Origin: VRUE01 sp963712595
GTDB lineage: Bacteria; Actinomycetota; Thermoleophilia; Solirubrobacterales; 70-9
Direction: 5' to 3'
DNA: 64,000 nt
Assembly (NCBI GenBank): GCA_963712595.1
Contig: CAVQIM010000001.1
Span: 124,001-188,000 of the forward strand
Of the stretch, positions 43,506 to 52,323 are shown piece by piece. The translations under genes and the position numbers were made by a program. The notes under the pieces were generated by a model. The model had not been told where the DNA came from. It did not search any database and was given only the letters and a program-made list of their open reading frames with translations. Position 1 is the first letter of the stretch; the number at the start of each line of letters is the position of its first letter.

Positions 43506-45045
43506 GCGCCCCGCCGAACCGGCGGGCGGCTCCGGCGAAGAGGAGGAGCTTGGTGGTCGCGCCCGCTCGGGGCTGATCTGGAGCCTGCTCAACAGCGCCG
43601 CCGCGCGCGTCCTCAACGTCCTCGCCGGGCTGGTAATCGCGCGGGTGGTCGCGCCGGCGGAGTTCGGCACCTACGCCGCCGCGGTGCTGGTGATGACGAT
43701 CGTGCTGAGCATGAACGAGATCGGCCTCAGCGTCGCCGTGATCCGCTGGAAGGGACGGGTCGAGAGCATCACCCCGACCGCCGTCAGCGGCTCCCTGCTC
43801 AGCAGCGGCGCCTGGTTCGCGCTGATGTTCTTCGGCGCGCCGACGATCGCGGCACTGCTGGGCGCCCCCGAGGCGACCACCGCGATCCAGGTTCTCTCCG
43901 TCGGAGTTCTCCTCGACGGCGTCTCGACGATCCCAAACGCGCTGCTGATGCGCGCCTTCCAGCAGCGCCGCCGGGCCGTAGCGGAGATATTCGGCTTCCT
44001 CGTCGGCACGCCGATCGGCATCTACCTGGCGGCCGATCACGGCGCCTCGGGCCTGGCGGTCGGGCTCTTGATCGCGAATCTGGTCACAACCGCCCTGATC
44101 CTCTGGCTCGCTCCCTCCTGGCCCCGGCCCGGGTGGGACCGGGAGACCGCGATCCGCCTGATCCGCCTCGGCCTGCCGCCGGCGATGACCAGCGTGCTCC
44201 TGCTGGCGATCATCAACGTCGACTCGGTCGCCGTCAGCCGCGTGCTCGGCGTCAGCGCCCTCGGCTTCTACGCGCTCGCCTTCAACGTCGCCAACTGGCC
44301 CTGGACCCTGCTCTCGATGTCGATCCGGCAGGTCTCGCTGCCCGCTTTCTCACGCCTCGCCGAGGACCGAGCCGGACTCGAAGACGCCTTCTCGCACAGC
44401 CTCGCCCTCGCCGCCGGGGTGGCCGTGCTCGGCGGCCTTCTCCTCGCCGCGCTCGCCGAACCCCTGGTCGGGATCCTCTACGGCGACAAGTGGCTGCCCG
44501 CCGTCGCCGCGTTGCGCTGGCTGGCCCTCTTCGGAGCGCTCCGCGTGGTGCTCGAACTCTGCTACGACCTGCTGATCGCCGCCGGTCGCGCCGGCTCCCT
44601 GGTCCGCGTCCAGCTGGTCTGGATCGCGACCCTCGTCGTCGCCCTGCCGCTCGGCGCCCACCTCGGCGGGATCGCCGGCGTCGCGATCGCCCAGAGCGCC
44701 GTCGCCGTGGCCCTGGTGCTGCCGCTGAACCTGCGCCTGCTGCACGGCGCCAGCCTCAGCATGGGGCCGCTTGCCCGGGCGCTGCAGCCCACCGCGTTCG
44801 CCACTGCAGCCGGCACCGTGGTGGCGCTGCTGACCCTGGAGGCAGGAGCCCCCCGCGCCGTCACCCTGCTCGTCGGCGGCGCCCTGATCACGCTGGCCTA
44901 CTGCGCCGCGTTCCTCTGCACTCGCCGGGGGCGGATTGCATTGCGCTGGGCCGACCCCCCGTTCCTGTCTCGGTACCTCTCGCCGGGCCAAGGGCCCGAG
45001 CTCTCGGCGACGGCTCAGCCCGCCGCGGCGTCAGCGCCGCGCTGA
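43498..45045 (+). CDS. Wzx-type polysaccharide flippase (MOP superfamily)
   Basis: A ~515-residue membrane protein with about 12-14 hydrophobic helices, belonging to the oligosaccharide flippases. GLIWSLLNSAAARVLNVLAG in TM1 and VAPAEFGTYAAAVLVMT are the characteristic Wzx/TuaB opening. NVDSVAVSRVLGVSALGFYA marks the middle. It would move lipid-linked repeat units across the membrane. ATG at 43498 (AGGA six bases upstream) or 43492 are both possible; either overlaps the preceding stop. The C-terminus is a cytoplasmic tail of ~60 residues. It overlaps the convergent methyltransferase gene by 15 bases. Confidence 0.9.
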   Translation: MSERPAEPAGGSGEEEELGGRARSGLIWSLLNSAAARVLNVLAGLVIARVVAPAEFGTYAAAVLVMTIVLSMNEIGLSVAVIRWKGRVESITPTAVSGSLLSSGAWFALMFFGAPTIAALLGAPEATTAIQVLSVGVLLDGVSTIPNALLMRAFQQRRRAVAEIFGFLVGTPIGIYLAADHGASGLAVGLLIANLVTTALILWLAPSWPRPGWDRETAIRLIRLGLPPAMTSVLLLAIINVDSVAVSRVLGVSALGFYALAFNVANWPWTLLSMSIRQVSLPAFSRLAEDRAGLEDAFSHSLALAAGVAVLGGLLLAALAEPLVGILYGDKWLPAVAALRWLALFGALRVVLELCYDLLIAAGRAGSLVRVQLVWIATLVVALPLGAHLGGIAGVAIAQSAVAVALVLPLNLRLLHGASLSMGPLARALQPTAFATAAGTVVALLTLEAGAPRAVTLLVGGALITLAYCAAFLCTRRGRIALRWADPPFLSRYLSPGQGPELSATAQPAAASAPR

Positions 45046-45801
45046 GGTGCCGGCCGCCGGCTTGGCACAGAGGAAGATCTCCTCCTTGCCGAAGGCATCG
45101 TCCTGCTCGCGGCGCAGGCCGAGGCGGGAGATCGAGCGCTTGTCGAAGCCGTCGAGGTAATCGTCCGCTCGCACGTCGAAACCGGCCGCGGCGAGGCGAT
45201 CGCCGTAGTCGCGCCCGTAGAGGCGGGCGTGATCGGCCTGGCCGAAGACGCGGTGGCGATCCTCGGGGGTGACCACGGCGGGGTCTTCGAGCGTGGCCTC
45301 GCGCCGGTAGTCGACCGGGCACATCAGGATCGCCCAGCCACCCGGCACGAGCACCCGATCGATCTCGGAGAGCGCCCGCCGGTCGTCCTCGACGTGCTCG
45401 AGCACGTGGTTGCACATCAGGAAGTCGAAGCTCTCGTCGGCGAAGGGCAGGTCCATCAAGTCGAGCTGCACGTCTGCCAGGGCCGAGTCGAAGTCGCCGG
45501 TCACGTAGCGCAGGCCGTCGAGGCGGGAGAAGCGGTTGAGGAAGGCGTACTCGGGCGCGATATGGAGCAGCGCGCCGGATCGTTCGAAGAGGTCGGTCTC
45601 GCGTTCGAGGAAGAGCCAGAGCAGGCGGTGGCGCTCCAGCGCCCCGCACCCCGGGCATTTCGCCTGCGCCCTGCCGCGATGGGGCAGGAAGCGCGAGAAG
45701 GTCGACTGGCAGCAGGGGCACTCGACCCGGTCGCCGCGATAGCGGATCCCGCGCAGCGTGCCGAGCATCCGGTGGCGCCGGGCTCCCGGCATCAGCCGCA
45801 T
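45031..45801 (-). CDS. SAM-dependent methyltransferase with N-terminal zinc-ribbon-like motif
   Basis: A 256-residue protein from ATG 45801; GTG at 45897 would add 32 residues and neither has a clear ribosome binding site. VECPCC near residue 27 and AKCPGCGALERHRLLW about 20 residues later give a four-cysteine zinc-ribbon-like module. The class I methyltransferase fold follows, though motif I is weak: LHIAPEYAFLN, TGDFDSALADVQLDLMDLPF, FDFLMCNHVLEHVEDDR and LVPGGWAILM are as in glycan methyltransferases. It may cap or modify the polymer. It is encoded on the strand opposite to its neighbours. Confidence 0.82.
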   Translation of the reverse strand: MRLMPGARRHRMLGTLRGIRYRGDRVECPCCQSTFSRFLPHRGRAQAKCPGCGALERHRLLWLFLERETDLFERSGALLHIAPEYAFLNRFSRLDGLRYVTGDFDSALADVQLDLMDLPFADESFDFLMCNHVLEHVEDDRRALSEIDRVLVPGGWAILMCPVDYRREATLEDPAVVTPEDRHRVFGQADHARLYGRDYGDRLAAAGFDVRADDYLDGFDKRSISRLGLRREQDDAFGKEEIFLCAKPAAGTSARR

Positions 45802-45969
45802 CAGGGTGCGCTTGGCGAGCGGATCCTCGACCGCGCCGTGCTCGGCGCCGAAAGCGGGATTGAGGGGCGTTTGCGCTGCCTGGGCTTCTGCTTCCACAGA
45901 CGATGAACGGAGCGCTGCGGGCCGCGCTTTCGCACAAGATCGCCCCGCCTGGGGTCGTTGATCCTGAGA

Positions 45970-46872
45970 ATGAGCCAACGCCTGCTTGTCATCTCGCCGG
46001 TCCGCAACGAGGCCGAGCACCTCGATCGCGTGGCGCGGGCGATGGCCGCCCAGAGCCGCCCGCCGGACCTCTGGCTGCTCGTCGACGACCACTCGACCGA
46101 CGGCACCGCCGAGCTGGTGGAACGGCTTGCGCGGGAGTTCCCCTTCATCCGCCTGCTGCGCGCGCCCGAGCATCCCCCGCTGCTCGACCCTCGCGACAGG
46201 CTCGCCTCGGCGGTCGCACCGCGAACCTTCAACTTCGGCCTCAACGGCGTCGAGTGGCAGCAGTTCACGCACATCACCAAGCTCGACGGCGACATGGAGC
46301 TGCCGCCGGAGTACTTCGAGCGCATCCTCGCCGAGTTCGACGCCGACCCCGGCCTCGGCATGGCCGGGGGCCTGCGCCGCGAGCTGGTCCGCGGTAAGTG
46401 GCGGCTGGAGAAGGTGCCGACCGAGCACCACGTCAACGGCGCCCTCAAGTGCTACTCGCGCGAGTGCTTCGAGGCGATCGGCGGGGTGCAGGAGCGGCTC
46501 GGCTGGGACACGATCGACGAGACGCTCGCCCGCATGCACGGCTTCCGCACGCGCACCTTCGAGGACCTCGTCGCCATCCACCACCGCCCCTGGGCGAGCG
46601 CCGACGGCACCCTGCGCGGCCGCGCCCGCTACGGGGCCGCCGCCTACATCGTCCACTTCCCCGCCTACTGGGTCGCCATGCGCTCGCTCAAGATCGCCAC
46701 TGCGAGGCCGGAGGGCATCTCGGGACTGGCCTTTCTCTACGGCTACGCCCGCGCCGCCTTCCAGCGCACCCCCCGGGTCGAGGACCGCGAGTTCCGCAGC
46801 GCGGTCCGGCGCGAGATCCGCGGTCGCGTGGTCGGCAAGCTGCCGCTCGCCTCGGGGCAGGCGCCGGGCTGA
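45970..46872 (+). CDS. glycosyltransferase family 2
   Basis: A 300-residue GT-A glycosyltransferase. LLVISPVRNEAEHLDRVARA opens the domain. LLVDDHSTDGTAELVE is the nucleotide-binding Asp motif, and ITKLDGDMELPPEYF carries the DxD metal motif. ERLGWDTIDETLARMHGF provides the usual acidic acceptor site. No membrane segment. The ATG at 45970 is preceded by a weak GAGA; ATG 45958 is an alternative. Its TGA stop overlaps the asparagine synthetase start (TGATG), so the two are co-translated. Confidence 0.87.
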   Translation: MSQRLLVISPVRNEAEHLDRVARAMAAQSRPPDLWLLVDDHSTDGTAELVERLAREFPFIRLLRAPEHPPLLDPRDRLASAVAPRTFNFGLNGVEWQQFTHITKLDGDMELPPEYFERILAEFDADPGLGMAGGLRRELVRGKWRLEKVPTEHHVNGALKCYSRECFEAIGGVQERLGWDTIDETLARMHGFRTRTFEDLVAIHHRPWASADGTLRGRARYGAAAYIVHFPAYWVAMRSLKIATARPEGISGLAFLYGYARAAFQRTPRVEDREFRSAVRREIRGRVVGKLPLASGQAPG

Positions 46873-48782
46873 TGTGCGGCATCGCCGGTCAGGTGCGCGC
46901 CGACGGCGCCGCGGTCGAGGAGGAGCTGATCGCGCGCATGTGCGCGGCGCAGGAGCACCGCGGGCCCGACAGCCGCGGCCTGCACGTCTCCGGGCCGGTG
47001 GGGCTCGGCATCCAGCGCCTGCGGATCATCGACCTGGACACCGGCGACCAGCCGATCTACAACGAGGACGGCTCGATCGCGGTCGTCCTCAACGGCGAGA
47101 TCTACAACTACGCCGAGCTGCGCGAGGAGCTGCTGCGCGCCGGCCACAAGCTCGCCACGAAGGGGGACACCGAGGTCATCGCCCACCTCTACGAGGAGCT
47201 CGGCACCGGCTGCGTCTCCAAGCTCCACGGCATGTTCAGCTTCGCCCTCTGGGACGCTCGCCGCGAACGGCTCTTCGTCGCCCGCGACAGGGTCGGCAAG
47301 AAGCCACTCTTCTACAGCTGCCGCGGCGGCGTGCTCAGCTTCGCCTCGGAGCTGCGCGCGCTGACCCAGGACCCGTTGGTCCCCCGGGAGACCAATCCCG
47401 CGGCGATCGACGCCTACCTCGCCTACGGCTACGTCCCCGCCCCGCTGAGCATCTTCAGCGGCGTCCACAAGCTGCAGCCCGCGCACCAGCTCGTCTTCGA
47501 GAACGGCGCCCTCACCGTCGAGCGCTACTGGCGCCTCGACTACGCGCAAAAGCGATCGTTCGGGGACCCACGGGAGCTCGACGAGCAGATTCGCGCCGCG
47601 CTGCGCAAGGCCGTCGGCAGGCGAATGGTGGCCGACGTTCCGGTGGGAGCGTTCCTCTCCGGCGGCATCGACTCCTCTGCCGTGGTCGCGGCGATGGCCG
47701 AGCAATCCCGCGAGCCGGTGAAGACGTTCTCGATCGGCTTCGCCGACGCCAGCGTCGACGAGCTGCCGCGGGCTCGCCTGATCGCCGAGCGCTTCTCCAC
47801 CGACCACCACGAGCTGGTCGTCGAGCCGGATGCGGTCGAGCTGCTGCCCAAGCTGGTACGCCAGTACGGCGAGCCGTTCGGCGACCACTCGGCGCTGGCC
47901 TGCTTCTACCTCGCCGAGCTAGCCCGCGAGCAGGTCACCGTGGCGCTCAACGGCGACGGCGGCGACGAGAGCTTCGCCGGCTACCAGCGCTACACCTCCA
48001 ACGTCCTGGCGGCGCGATTCGAACGGCTGCCGGCGCCGCTGCGGGGCGCGATCGCCGCGGCCGGCACCAGGATGGGGGCTGCCGGCGACCCGAAGGCCCT
48101 GCGCAGCCGCGCCCAGCGCTTCGCCACGCGGGTCGGGGGCGATCGGCACCGCCGCTACCTCGACCAGGTCAACGTCTTCGACGCCGCCGAGCGCGGCGCC
48201 CTGTACGCCCCGGAGTTGGCCGCAACCGTGGCGGATGCCGACGCCGACCGCTTCCTGCTCGACCCCTGGCGCGAGGCCAGCGGCAAAGCCCTGCTCGACC
48301 AGCTGCTCGAGGTCGACGCGACGGTTTACCTGCCCGGCGACCTACTACCGAAGATCGACATCGCGACGATGGCCTTCTCGCTCGAGGCGCGCTCGCCGCT
48401 GCTCGACCACGAGCTGATGGAGCTGGCCGCTTCGATCCCGCCCGAGCAGAAGGCGAGCGGCGTGCAGCGCAAGATCGCCCTGCGGCGAGCGCTGCGTGGC
48501 TGGGTCCCCGACACGATCCTGGACGGCACCAAGCAGGGATTCGAGCTCCCCGTCGCCAACTGGCTCCGCACCGACCTCGCCCCCTACGCGCGCGAGGTCC
48601 TGCTCGACCGCGAGAGCGCCGAGCGCGGCTGGACCCGCCCGGCCGCCGTGGAGCAGTTGCTCGATCAGCACGTCGCCGGAGCCGCCGACCACGGCCGCAA
48701 GATCTGGTCGCTGCTGGCGCTGGAGCTGTGGGCCCGGTCGGCGACCGAGACGACTACTGAGCCAGCTGCGGTGATGGCGTAG
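46872..48782 (+). CDS. asnB: asparagine synthetase (glutamine-hydrolysing)
   Basis: A 636-residue class II amidotransferase. Cys2 of MCGIAGQ is the nucleophile of the N-terminal glutaminase domain, with AAQEHRGPDSRG and VLNGEIYNYAELREEL completing it. The synthetase domain has the ATP loop VGAFLSGGIDSSAVVAAM and NGDGGDESFAGYQRY. The length is normal. Such genes are very common in actinobacterial exopolysaccharide clusters, where the acceptor may be a uronic acid carboxylate and not aspartate. Here the neighbours favour that, but the sequence cannot decide. It ends 30 bases before the paired cloverleaf-like elements. Confidence 0.93.
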   Translation: MCGIAGQVRADGAAVEEELIARMCAAQEHRGPDSRGLHVSGPVGLGIQRLRIIDLDTGDQPIYNEDGSIAVVLNGEIYNYAELREELLRAGHKLATKGDTEVIAHLYEELGTGCVSKLHGMFSFALWDARRERLFVARDRVGKKPLFYSCRGGVLSFASELRALTQDPLVPRETNPAAIDAYLAYGYVPAPLSIFSGVHKLQPAHQLVFENGALTVERYWRLDYAQKRSFGDPRELDEQIRAALRKAVGRRMVADVPVGAFLSGGIDSSAVVAAMAEQSREPVKTFSIGFADASVDELPRARLIAERFSTDHHELVVEPDAVELLPKLVRQYGEPFGDHSALACFYLAELAREQVTVALNGDGGDESFAGYQRYTSNVLAARFERLPAPLRGAIAAAGTRMGAAGDPKALRSRAQRFATRVGGDRHRRYLDQVNVFDAAERGALYAPELAATVADADADRFLLDPWREASGKALLDQLLEVDATVYLPGDLLPKIDIATMAFSLEARSPLLDHELMELAASIPPEQKASGVQRKIALRRALRGWVPDTILDGTKQGFELPVANWLRTDLAPYAREVLLDRESAERGWTRPAAVEQLLDQHVAGAADHGRKIWSLLALELWARSATETTTEPAAVMA

Positions 48783-48811
48783 GGCGGTTGTTGCCCGGGT
48801 GGGGTTTGGGC

Positions 48812-48960
48812 GGGGATGGCGGGTGCGCCTCTGCGGGAATTGATGTCGCACGCGCGCTGCGCACGCTTAGCGACTATGTAGGAGCGCGGCTTCGCCGCGC
48901 AATCACCGGATTGCATAGGCCGCTTCGCGACATTCCCGCAGAGGCGCACCCGCCATCCCC
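48812..48960 (-). repeat. 149-bp cloverleaf-like element, copy X
   Basis: Outer arms 48812-48840 and 48932-48960 are a perfect 29-bp inverted repeat. On the minus strand the inside contains a small hairpin GTCGC-GAA-GCGGC (48931-48919), the linker ATGCAATCCGGTG (48916-48904), hairpin GCGCGGC-GAA-GCCGCGC (48900-48884) and a third hairpin closed by GTCGC/GCGAC (48874-48845). The order and core sequence match copy Y on the other strand. No reading frame is supported. It may be a structured RNA or a mobile palindromic element. Confidence 0.82.
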
Positions 48961-49084
48961 TCTCCGAAGCACACAAGCTTCAAAGGTCGCACTCTCGAAG
49001 CCCCGCCTCCGGCGTCGGGGTTGAAAAGCTTTTGAACCCTGAGGCCGGCTTCGCAGCCTGGGCCGTGTAGGGAGCTGTGTTGAG

Positions 49085-49232
49085 GGAGGAGCCTGGTCGC
49101 CCTCCAGGCGAATGTCGCGAAGCGGCGGAAATGCAATCCGGTGTCCGCGCGGCCGCAGGCCGCGCTCCTCATTCACCCCAAGAGCTCCGCTCTTGGGGTG
49201 TCAATTCGACTGGAGGGCGACCAGGCTCCTCC
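49085..49232 (+). repeat. 148-bp cloverleaf-like element, copy Y
   Basis: Outer arms 49085-49107 and 49210-49232 are a perfect 23-bp inverted repeat, unrelated in sequence to the arms of copy X. Inside, in the same order as X, are hairpin GTCGC-GAA-GCGGC (49114-49126), linker ATGCAATCCGGTG (49131-49143), hairpin GCGCGGCC-GCA-GGCCGCGC (49147-49165), the bases CTCCT, then a perfect 12-bp hairpin CACCCCAAGAGC-TCC (49174-49200). It closes with TCAATTC, also seen in X. The 124 bases between X and Y hold shorter palindromes around 49019-49038 and no gene. Confidence 0.82.
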
Positions 49233-49296
49233 ACCACACAGGCTTCGTGGAATCCGCCAGCTAGAAGAACGCTCTCCGGCGAAACGTTGTTAGGGC

Positions 49297-50331
49297 ATGG
49301 CCGAATCACGCTTGATCGACCCGATCGCCGACCCGGACTGGCTTGCCTTCGTCGAGGGCAGCCCCCAGGCCGAGGTCTTCCACCACCCGCGCTGGCTGGA
49401 GCTGCTGCGCGCCCAGTACGGCTACCGGATCCAGGCCTGCTGCCTCGCCAACGGGAACGGGATCGAGGCTGGGATCCCGATCGCCCGGATCGAGAGCCGC
49501 CTCACCGGGCGACGGCTCGTCTCCCTTCCCTTCTCCGACGTCTGCTCGCCGGCCCTCGCCCCGGGCGCCGACTCCGCAGCGCTCGATGCGCTTGGCCGCG
49601 CGCTTGCCGAGGAGGCCCAGCGCGCCGACCTCGGTCTCACCGTCCACGCCCCGCTGTCAGGTGCGCCGGAGGCGACCGTCCAGCCCCGCTTCGTTCGCCA
49701 CCTGCTTGCGCTGAACAGCGACCCGACTGAGATCGAGGCTTCCTATGCGAAGCAGATCAAGCGGGGCATCAAGAAGGCCGAACGGGAAGGCCTGCGGGTC
49801 GAGCGCCGGGGCGATCGCTCCGCGCTGGATGCCTTCTACGCACTCCACCTCGAGACCCGCCGCCGGCTCGGCGTGCCCACGCAACCCAAGGGCTTCATCC
49901 GGCGCTTCGAGGACCTCTTCGACGCCGACCTCGGCTTCGTCGCCCTCGTCCTCGACGATTCCGAGCCGATCGCGGCGGCCGTCTTCCTCACCCACAACGG
50001 CACCGCGACCTACAAGTACGGCGCCTCCGACGCCGCCAAGCTCGGCAAGCGCCCGAACAACCTGCTCTTCTCAGAGACGATCCGCTGGGCCTGCGAGGCG
50101 GGATTTGGGACGCTCGACTTCGGCCGCACCGACCTCGACAACGAGGGGCTGAGGTCCTTCAAGCGATCCTGGGGGGCCCGTGAGGAGAGCCTCTCCTACA
50201 CTTACCTCGACGAGCGCGAGCCATCGCTGCAGCCCGGCCTGCGCGACCGCGTGATGAGCGCGACGATCAAGCGCTCGCCGGCAGCGGTCGGTCGCCTCGC
50301 CGGCGCGGCGCTCTACAAGCACTTCGGCTAG
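49297..50331 (+). CDS. FemAB-like GNAT-fold acyltransferase
   Basis: A 344-residue protein of the FemAB-like/GNAT group often found next to exopolysaccharide genes. YAKQIKRGIKKAEREGLRVE (about residues 150-170), FYALHLETRRRLGVPTQP and AAAVFLTHNGTATYKYGASD are family hallmarks, ending FGRTDLDNEGLRSFKRSWGA. Characterised relatives add aminoacyl groups to cell-wall precursors; those in polysaccharide clusters are unproven and may acylate sugars. A TTAGGG ribosome binding site precedes the ATG. It is the first gene after the element-bearing spacer and starts a run of four closely spaced genes. Confidence 0.83.
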   Translation: MAESRLIDPIADPDWLAFVEGSPQAEVFHHPRWLELLRAQYGYRIQACCLANGNGIEAGIPIARIESRLTGRRLVSLPFSDVCSPALAPGADSAALDALGRALAEEAQRADLGLTVHAPLSGAPEATVQPRFVRHLLALNSDPTEIEASYAKQIKRGIKKAEREGLRVERRGDRSALDAFYALHLETRRRLGVPTQPKGFIRRFEDLFDADLGFVALVLDDSEPIAAAVFLTHNGTATYKYGASDAAKLGKRPNNLLFSETIRWACEAGFGTLDFGRTDLDNEGLRSFKRSWGAREESLSYTYLDEREPSLQPGLRDRVMSATIKRSPAAVGRLAGAALYKHFG

Positions 50332-50335
50332 CCCG

Positions 50336-51307
50336 ATGGACCCGCGCCCGGATCTCTCGGTCATCGTCGTCACGCACAACGGTCGCGAGATGGCTTTGAG
50401 CACCCTGCGCTCGGCGCTCGGCGCCACCCGCGCGACCGCGGCGGAGTGGCTCGTCGTCGACGCCGGCTCCAGCGACGGCACGCCGGACGCGATCGAGCGG
50501 GAGTTCGAGGGGGTGCGGGTATTCCGCCGCGACAACCGCGGCTTCGCCGCTTCCAACAACGTCGCCATCGAGCAGGCGCAGGGGCGCTACGTCCTGCTGC
50601 TCAACCCCGACGTCGAGGTTCGCGACGGCAGCCTCGACGAGCTCGTCGCGGCGATGGACGCCCGCCCCGAGCTGGGCCTCGCGAGCGTCGTCCAGCGCGG
50701 CACCGCGGGCGAGCTGCAGACGTCGATCAGGCGCTTTCCCTCGCCGCTGCGAAGCCTCGGCGAGGCGCTCTTCGCCGCCTACTGGCCGGTTTTTCGCGGT
50801 CTCCAGGAGCTGGAGACCCGGCCGGCGCGCTACCGGCGCGAGGGCCGCGCCGACTGGCTCGTTGGCGCCTTCCTGATCGCCCGTCGCGAGGCGGTGCGAG
50901 CGGTCGGCCCGATGGACGAGCGCTTCTTTCTCTACTCGGAGGAGATCGACTGGTGCTACCGGTTCTGGCAAGCCGGTTGGCCGGTCGCGCACCTGCCGGT
51001 GATGACGATCACCCACCACGCCGGCGGCCGCTCGCGCGGCGACCTGATGGCCCAGCTGAGCCACTCGCGACTGCTCTTCGCCGCCAAGCACTACGGCGGC
51101 GCCCGCCAGCTCGGCATCCGCGCCGGGCTGGCCCTCGGTCACGCCATCCGCATCGCCGTCTTCGCCCCCGCCGCGCTCCTGCGCCCGGCGCAGCGGGAGC
51201 GGGTCCGCGCCGAGCTGGCCGGGCTGCGGGTGATCCTCGGGCTCTCCGCGCCGCCGCTGGGCGCCTACTCGAAGCGGGCGCGCGCCGAAGCCGCAACTTC
51301 ATCGTGA
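50336..51307 (+). CDS. glycosyltransferase family 2, rhamnosyltransferase-like
   Basis: A 323-residue GT-A enzyme. LSVIVVTHNGREMALSTLRS starts the fold. WLVVDAGSSDGTPD and NRGFAASNNVAIEQAQGRYV bind the donor, with LLLNPDVEV as the DxD-like site. FFLYSEEIDWCYRFWQAGW is the acceptor-side acidic motif common in rhamnosyltransferases (WbbL-like). The C-terminal ~50 residues are hydrophobic/basic (AIRIAVFAPAALLR) and may contact the membrane. The ATG at 50336 follows the FemAB-like stop by 4 bases. Its TGA stop overlaps the GTG start of the deacetylase gene. Confidence 0.87.
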   Translation: MDPRPDLSVIVVTHNGREMALSTLRSALGATRATAAEWLVVDAGSSDGTPDAIEREFEGVRVFRRDNRGFAASNNVAIEQAQGRYVLLLNPDVEVRDGSLDELVAAMDARPELGLASVVQRGTAGELQTSIRRFPSPLRSLGEALFAAYWPVFRGLQELETRPARYRREGRADWLVGAFLIARREAVRAVGPMDERFFLYSEEIDWCYRFWQAGWPVAHLPVMTITHHAGGRSRGDLMAQLSHSRLLFAAKHYGGARQLGIRAGLALGHAIRIAVFAPAALLRPAQRERVRAELAGLRVILGLSAPPLGAYSKRARAEAATSS

Positions 51308-52323
51308 CGGAGGTCGTTGATCCGATGGCGATGCCAGCCCACGACGAACGCCACTACCTCGAGGAACGCTACCGCGGCGCCGGGCCGCCTCGCTCGCGTG
51401 CGCAGACCGCGTACTACGCCCTCAAGCCGCTGCTGCCGAGGCGGCTGCAGCTGGCGATGCGACGGCTCTATGCCAAGCGCCAGGCGCAACGCGAGTTCCC
51501 GCGCTGGCCGATCGAGCCGATCCTGGTCGAGCGTCGTGAGGCCGAACTGCGCGACGGCCTGCTGCCCGCGGTCGAGACCTGGCCGGACGGCAAGCGCTTC
51601 GCGGCGATCCTCACCCACGACGTCGAGGGCCCGTCAGGGGTGGCGAACGTGCGCAGGATCATCGAGATCGAGCGCCGCCACGGCTTCGTCTCCTCCTGGA
51701 ACTTCGTCGCCGAGTGGTACCCGATCGAGGACGGCCTCTTCGACCACGTTCGCGCCGCCGGCTGCGAGATCGGCCTGCACGCGATCAAGCACGACGGCAG
51801 GCTGTTCGAGAGCCGCGCCCGCTTCGAGGCCGAACTGCCGGCGATCCAGCGCTACCTCGATCAGTGGGACGCGGTCGGCTTCCGCTCACCCGCCACCCAC
51901 CGCAATGCAGACTGGATGCCGGAGCTTGGCGCCCTCTACGACAGCTCCTTCCCCGACACCGACCCGTTCGAGCCGCAGTCCGGTGGCTGCTGCTCGATCC
52001 TCCCCTACTTCCTCGGCGACATGGTCGAGCTGCCGATCACCCTGGTCCAGGACCACACCCTCTGGGAGATCCTGCGCGAGGACACGATCGACCTCTGGAC
52101 GAGCAAGAGCGACTGGATCGCCGAGCACGGCGGCCTGATCAACCTGATCACCCACCCCGACTACCTCGACACACCGGCGCGCCTGCGCATGTACGAGGAA
52201 TTCCTCGAGTACCTGGCGGCCCAGCCCGACGGCTGGTACGCCCTGCCGAGGGAGGTGGCGACCTGGTGGCGCACCCGAGAGCGAGCCTGCGAGGAAACGG
52301 CATGGACGGCAAGCGCGTCCTGA
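51304..52323 (+). CDS. polysaccharide deacetylase-like protein
   Basis: A 339-residue protein of the NodB-like carbohydrate esterase group. FAAILTHDVEGPSGV has the metal/catalytic Asp. GCEIGLHAIKHDGRLF provides a histidine motif, though the usual H-S/T-x-x-H is altered to HAIKHDG. VGFRSPATHRNADWM and INLITHPDYLD give the remaining conserved groups. No signal peptide is visible, so it may act in the cytoplasm on a lipid-linked sugar or be exported by another route. GTG at 51304 overlaps the previous stop, and its last 22 bases overlap the following glycosyltransferase gene. Confidence 0.82.
   Translation: MTEVVDPMAMPAHDERHYLEERYRGAGPPRSRAQTAYYALKPLLPRRLQLAMRRLYAKRQAQREFPRWPIEPILVERREAELRDGLLPAVETWPDGKRFAAILTHDVEGPSGVANVRRIIEIERRHGFVSSWNFVAEWYPIEDGLFDHVRAAGCEIGLHAIKHDGRLFESRARFEAELPAIQRYLDQWDAVGFRSPATHRNADWMPELGALYDSSFPDTDPFEPQSGGCCSILPYFLGDMVELPITLVQDHTLWEILREDTIDLWTSKSDWIAEHGGLINLITHPDYLDTPARLRMYEEFLEYLAAQPDGWYALPREVATWWRTRERACEETAWTASAS

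Noticed and set aside
45986..48760. A 924-codon plus-strand frame running through the glycosyltransferase and asnB genes
   Set aside because: It is a shifted frame of two clear enzymes. The translation is arginine/serine/proline-rich with no motifs.
48783..49296. Classical insertion sequence or MITE at 48.8-49.3 kb
   Set aside because: No transposase frame exists, the terminal inverted repeats of the two copies are unrelated, and no target-site duplication was found, although a non-standard mobile element is not excluded.
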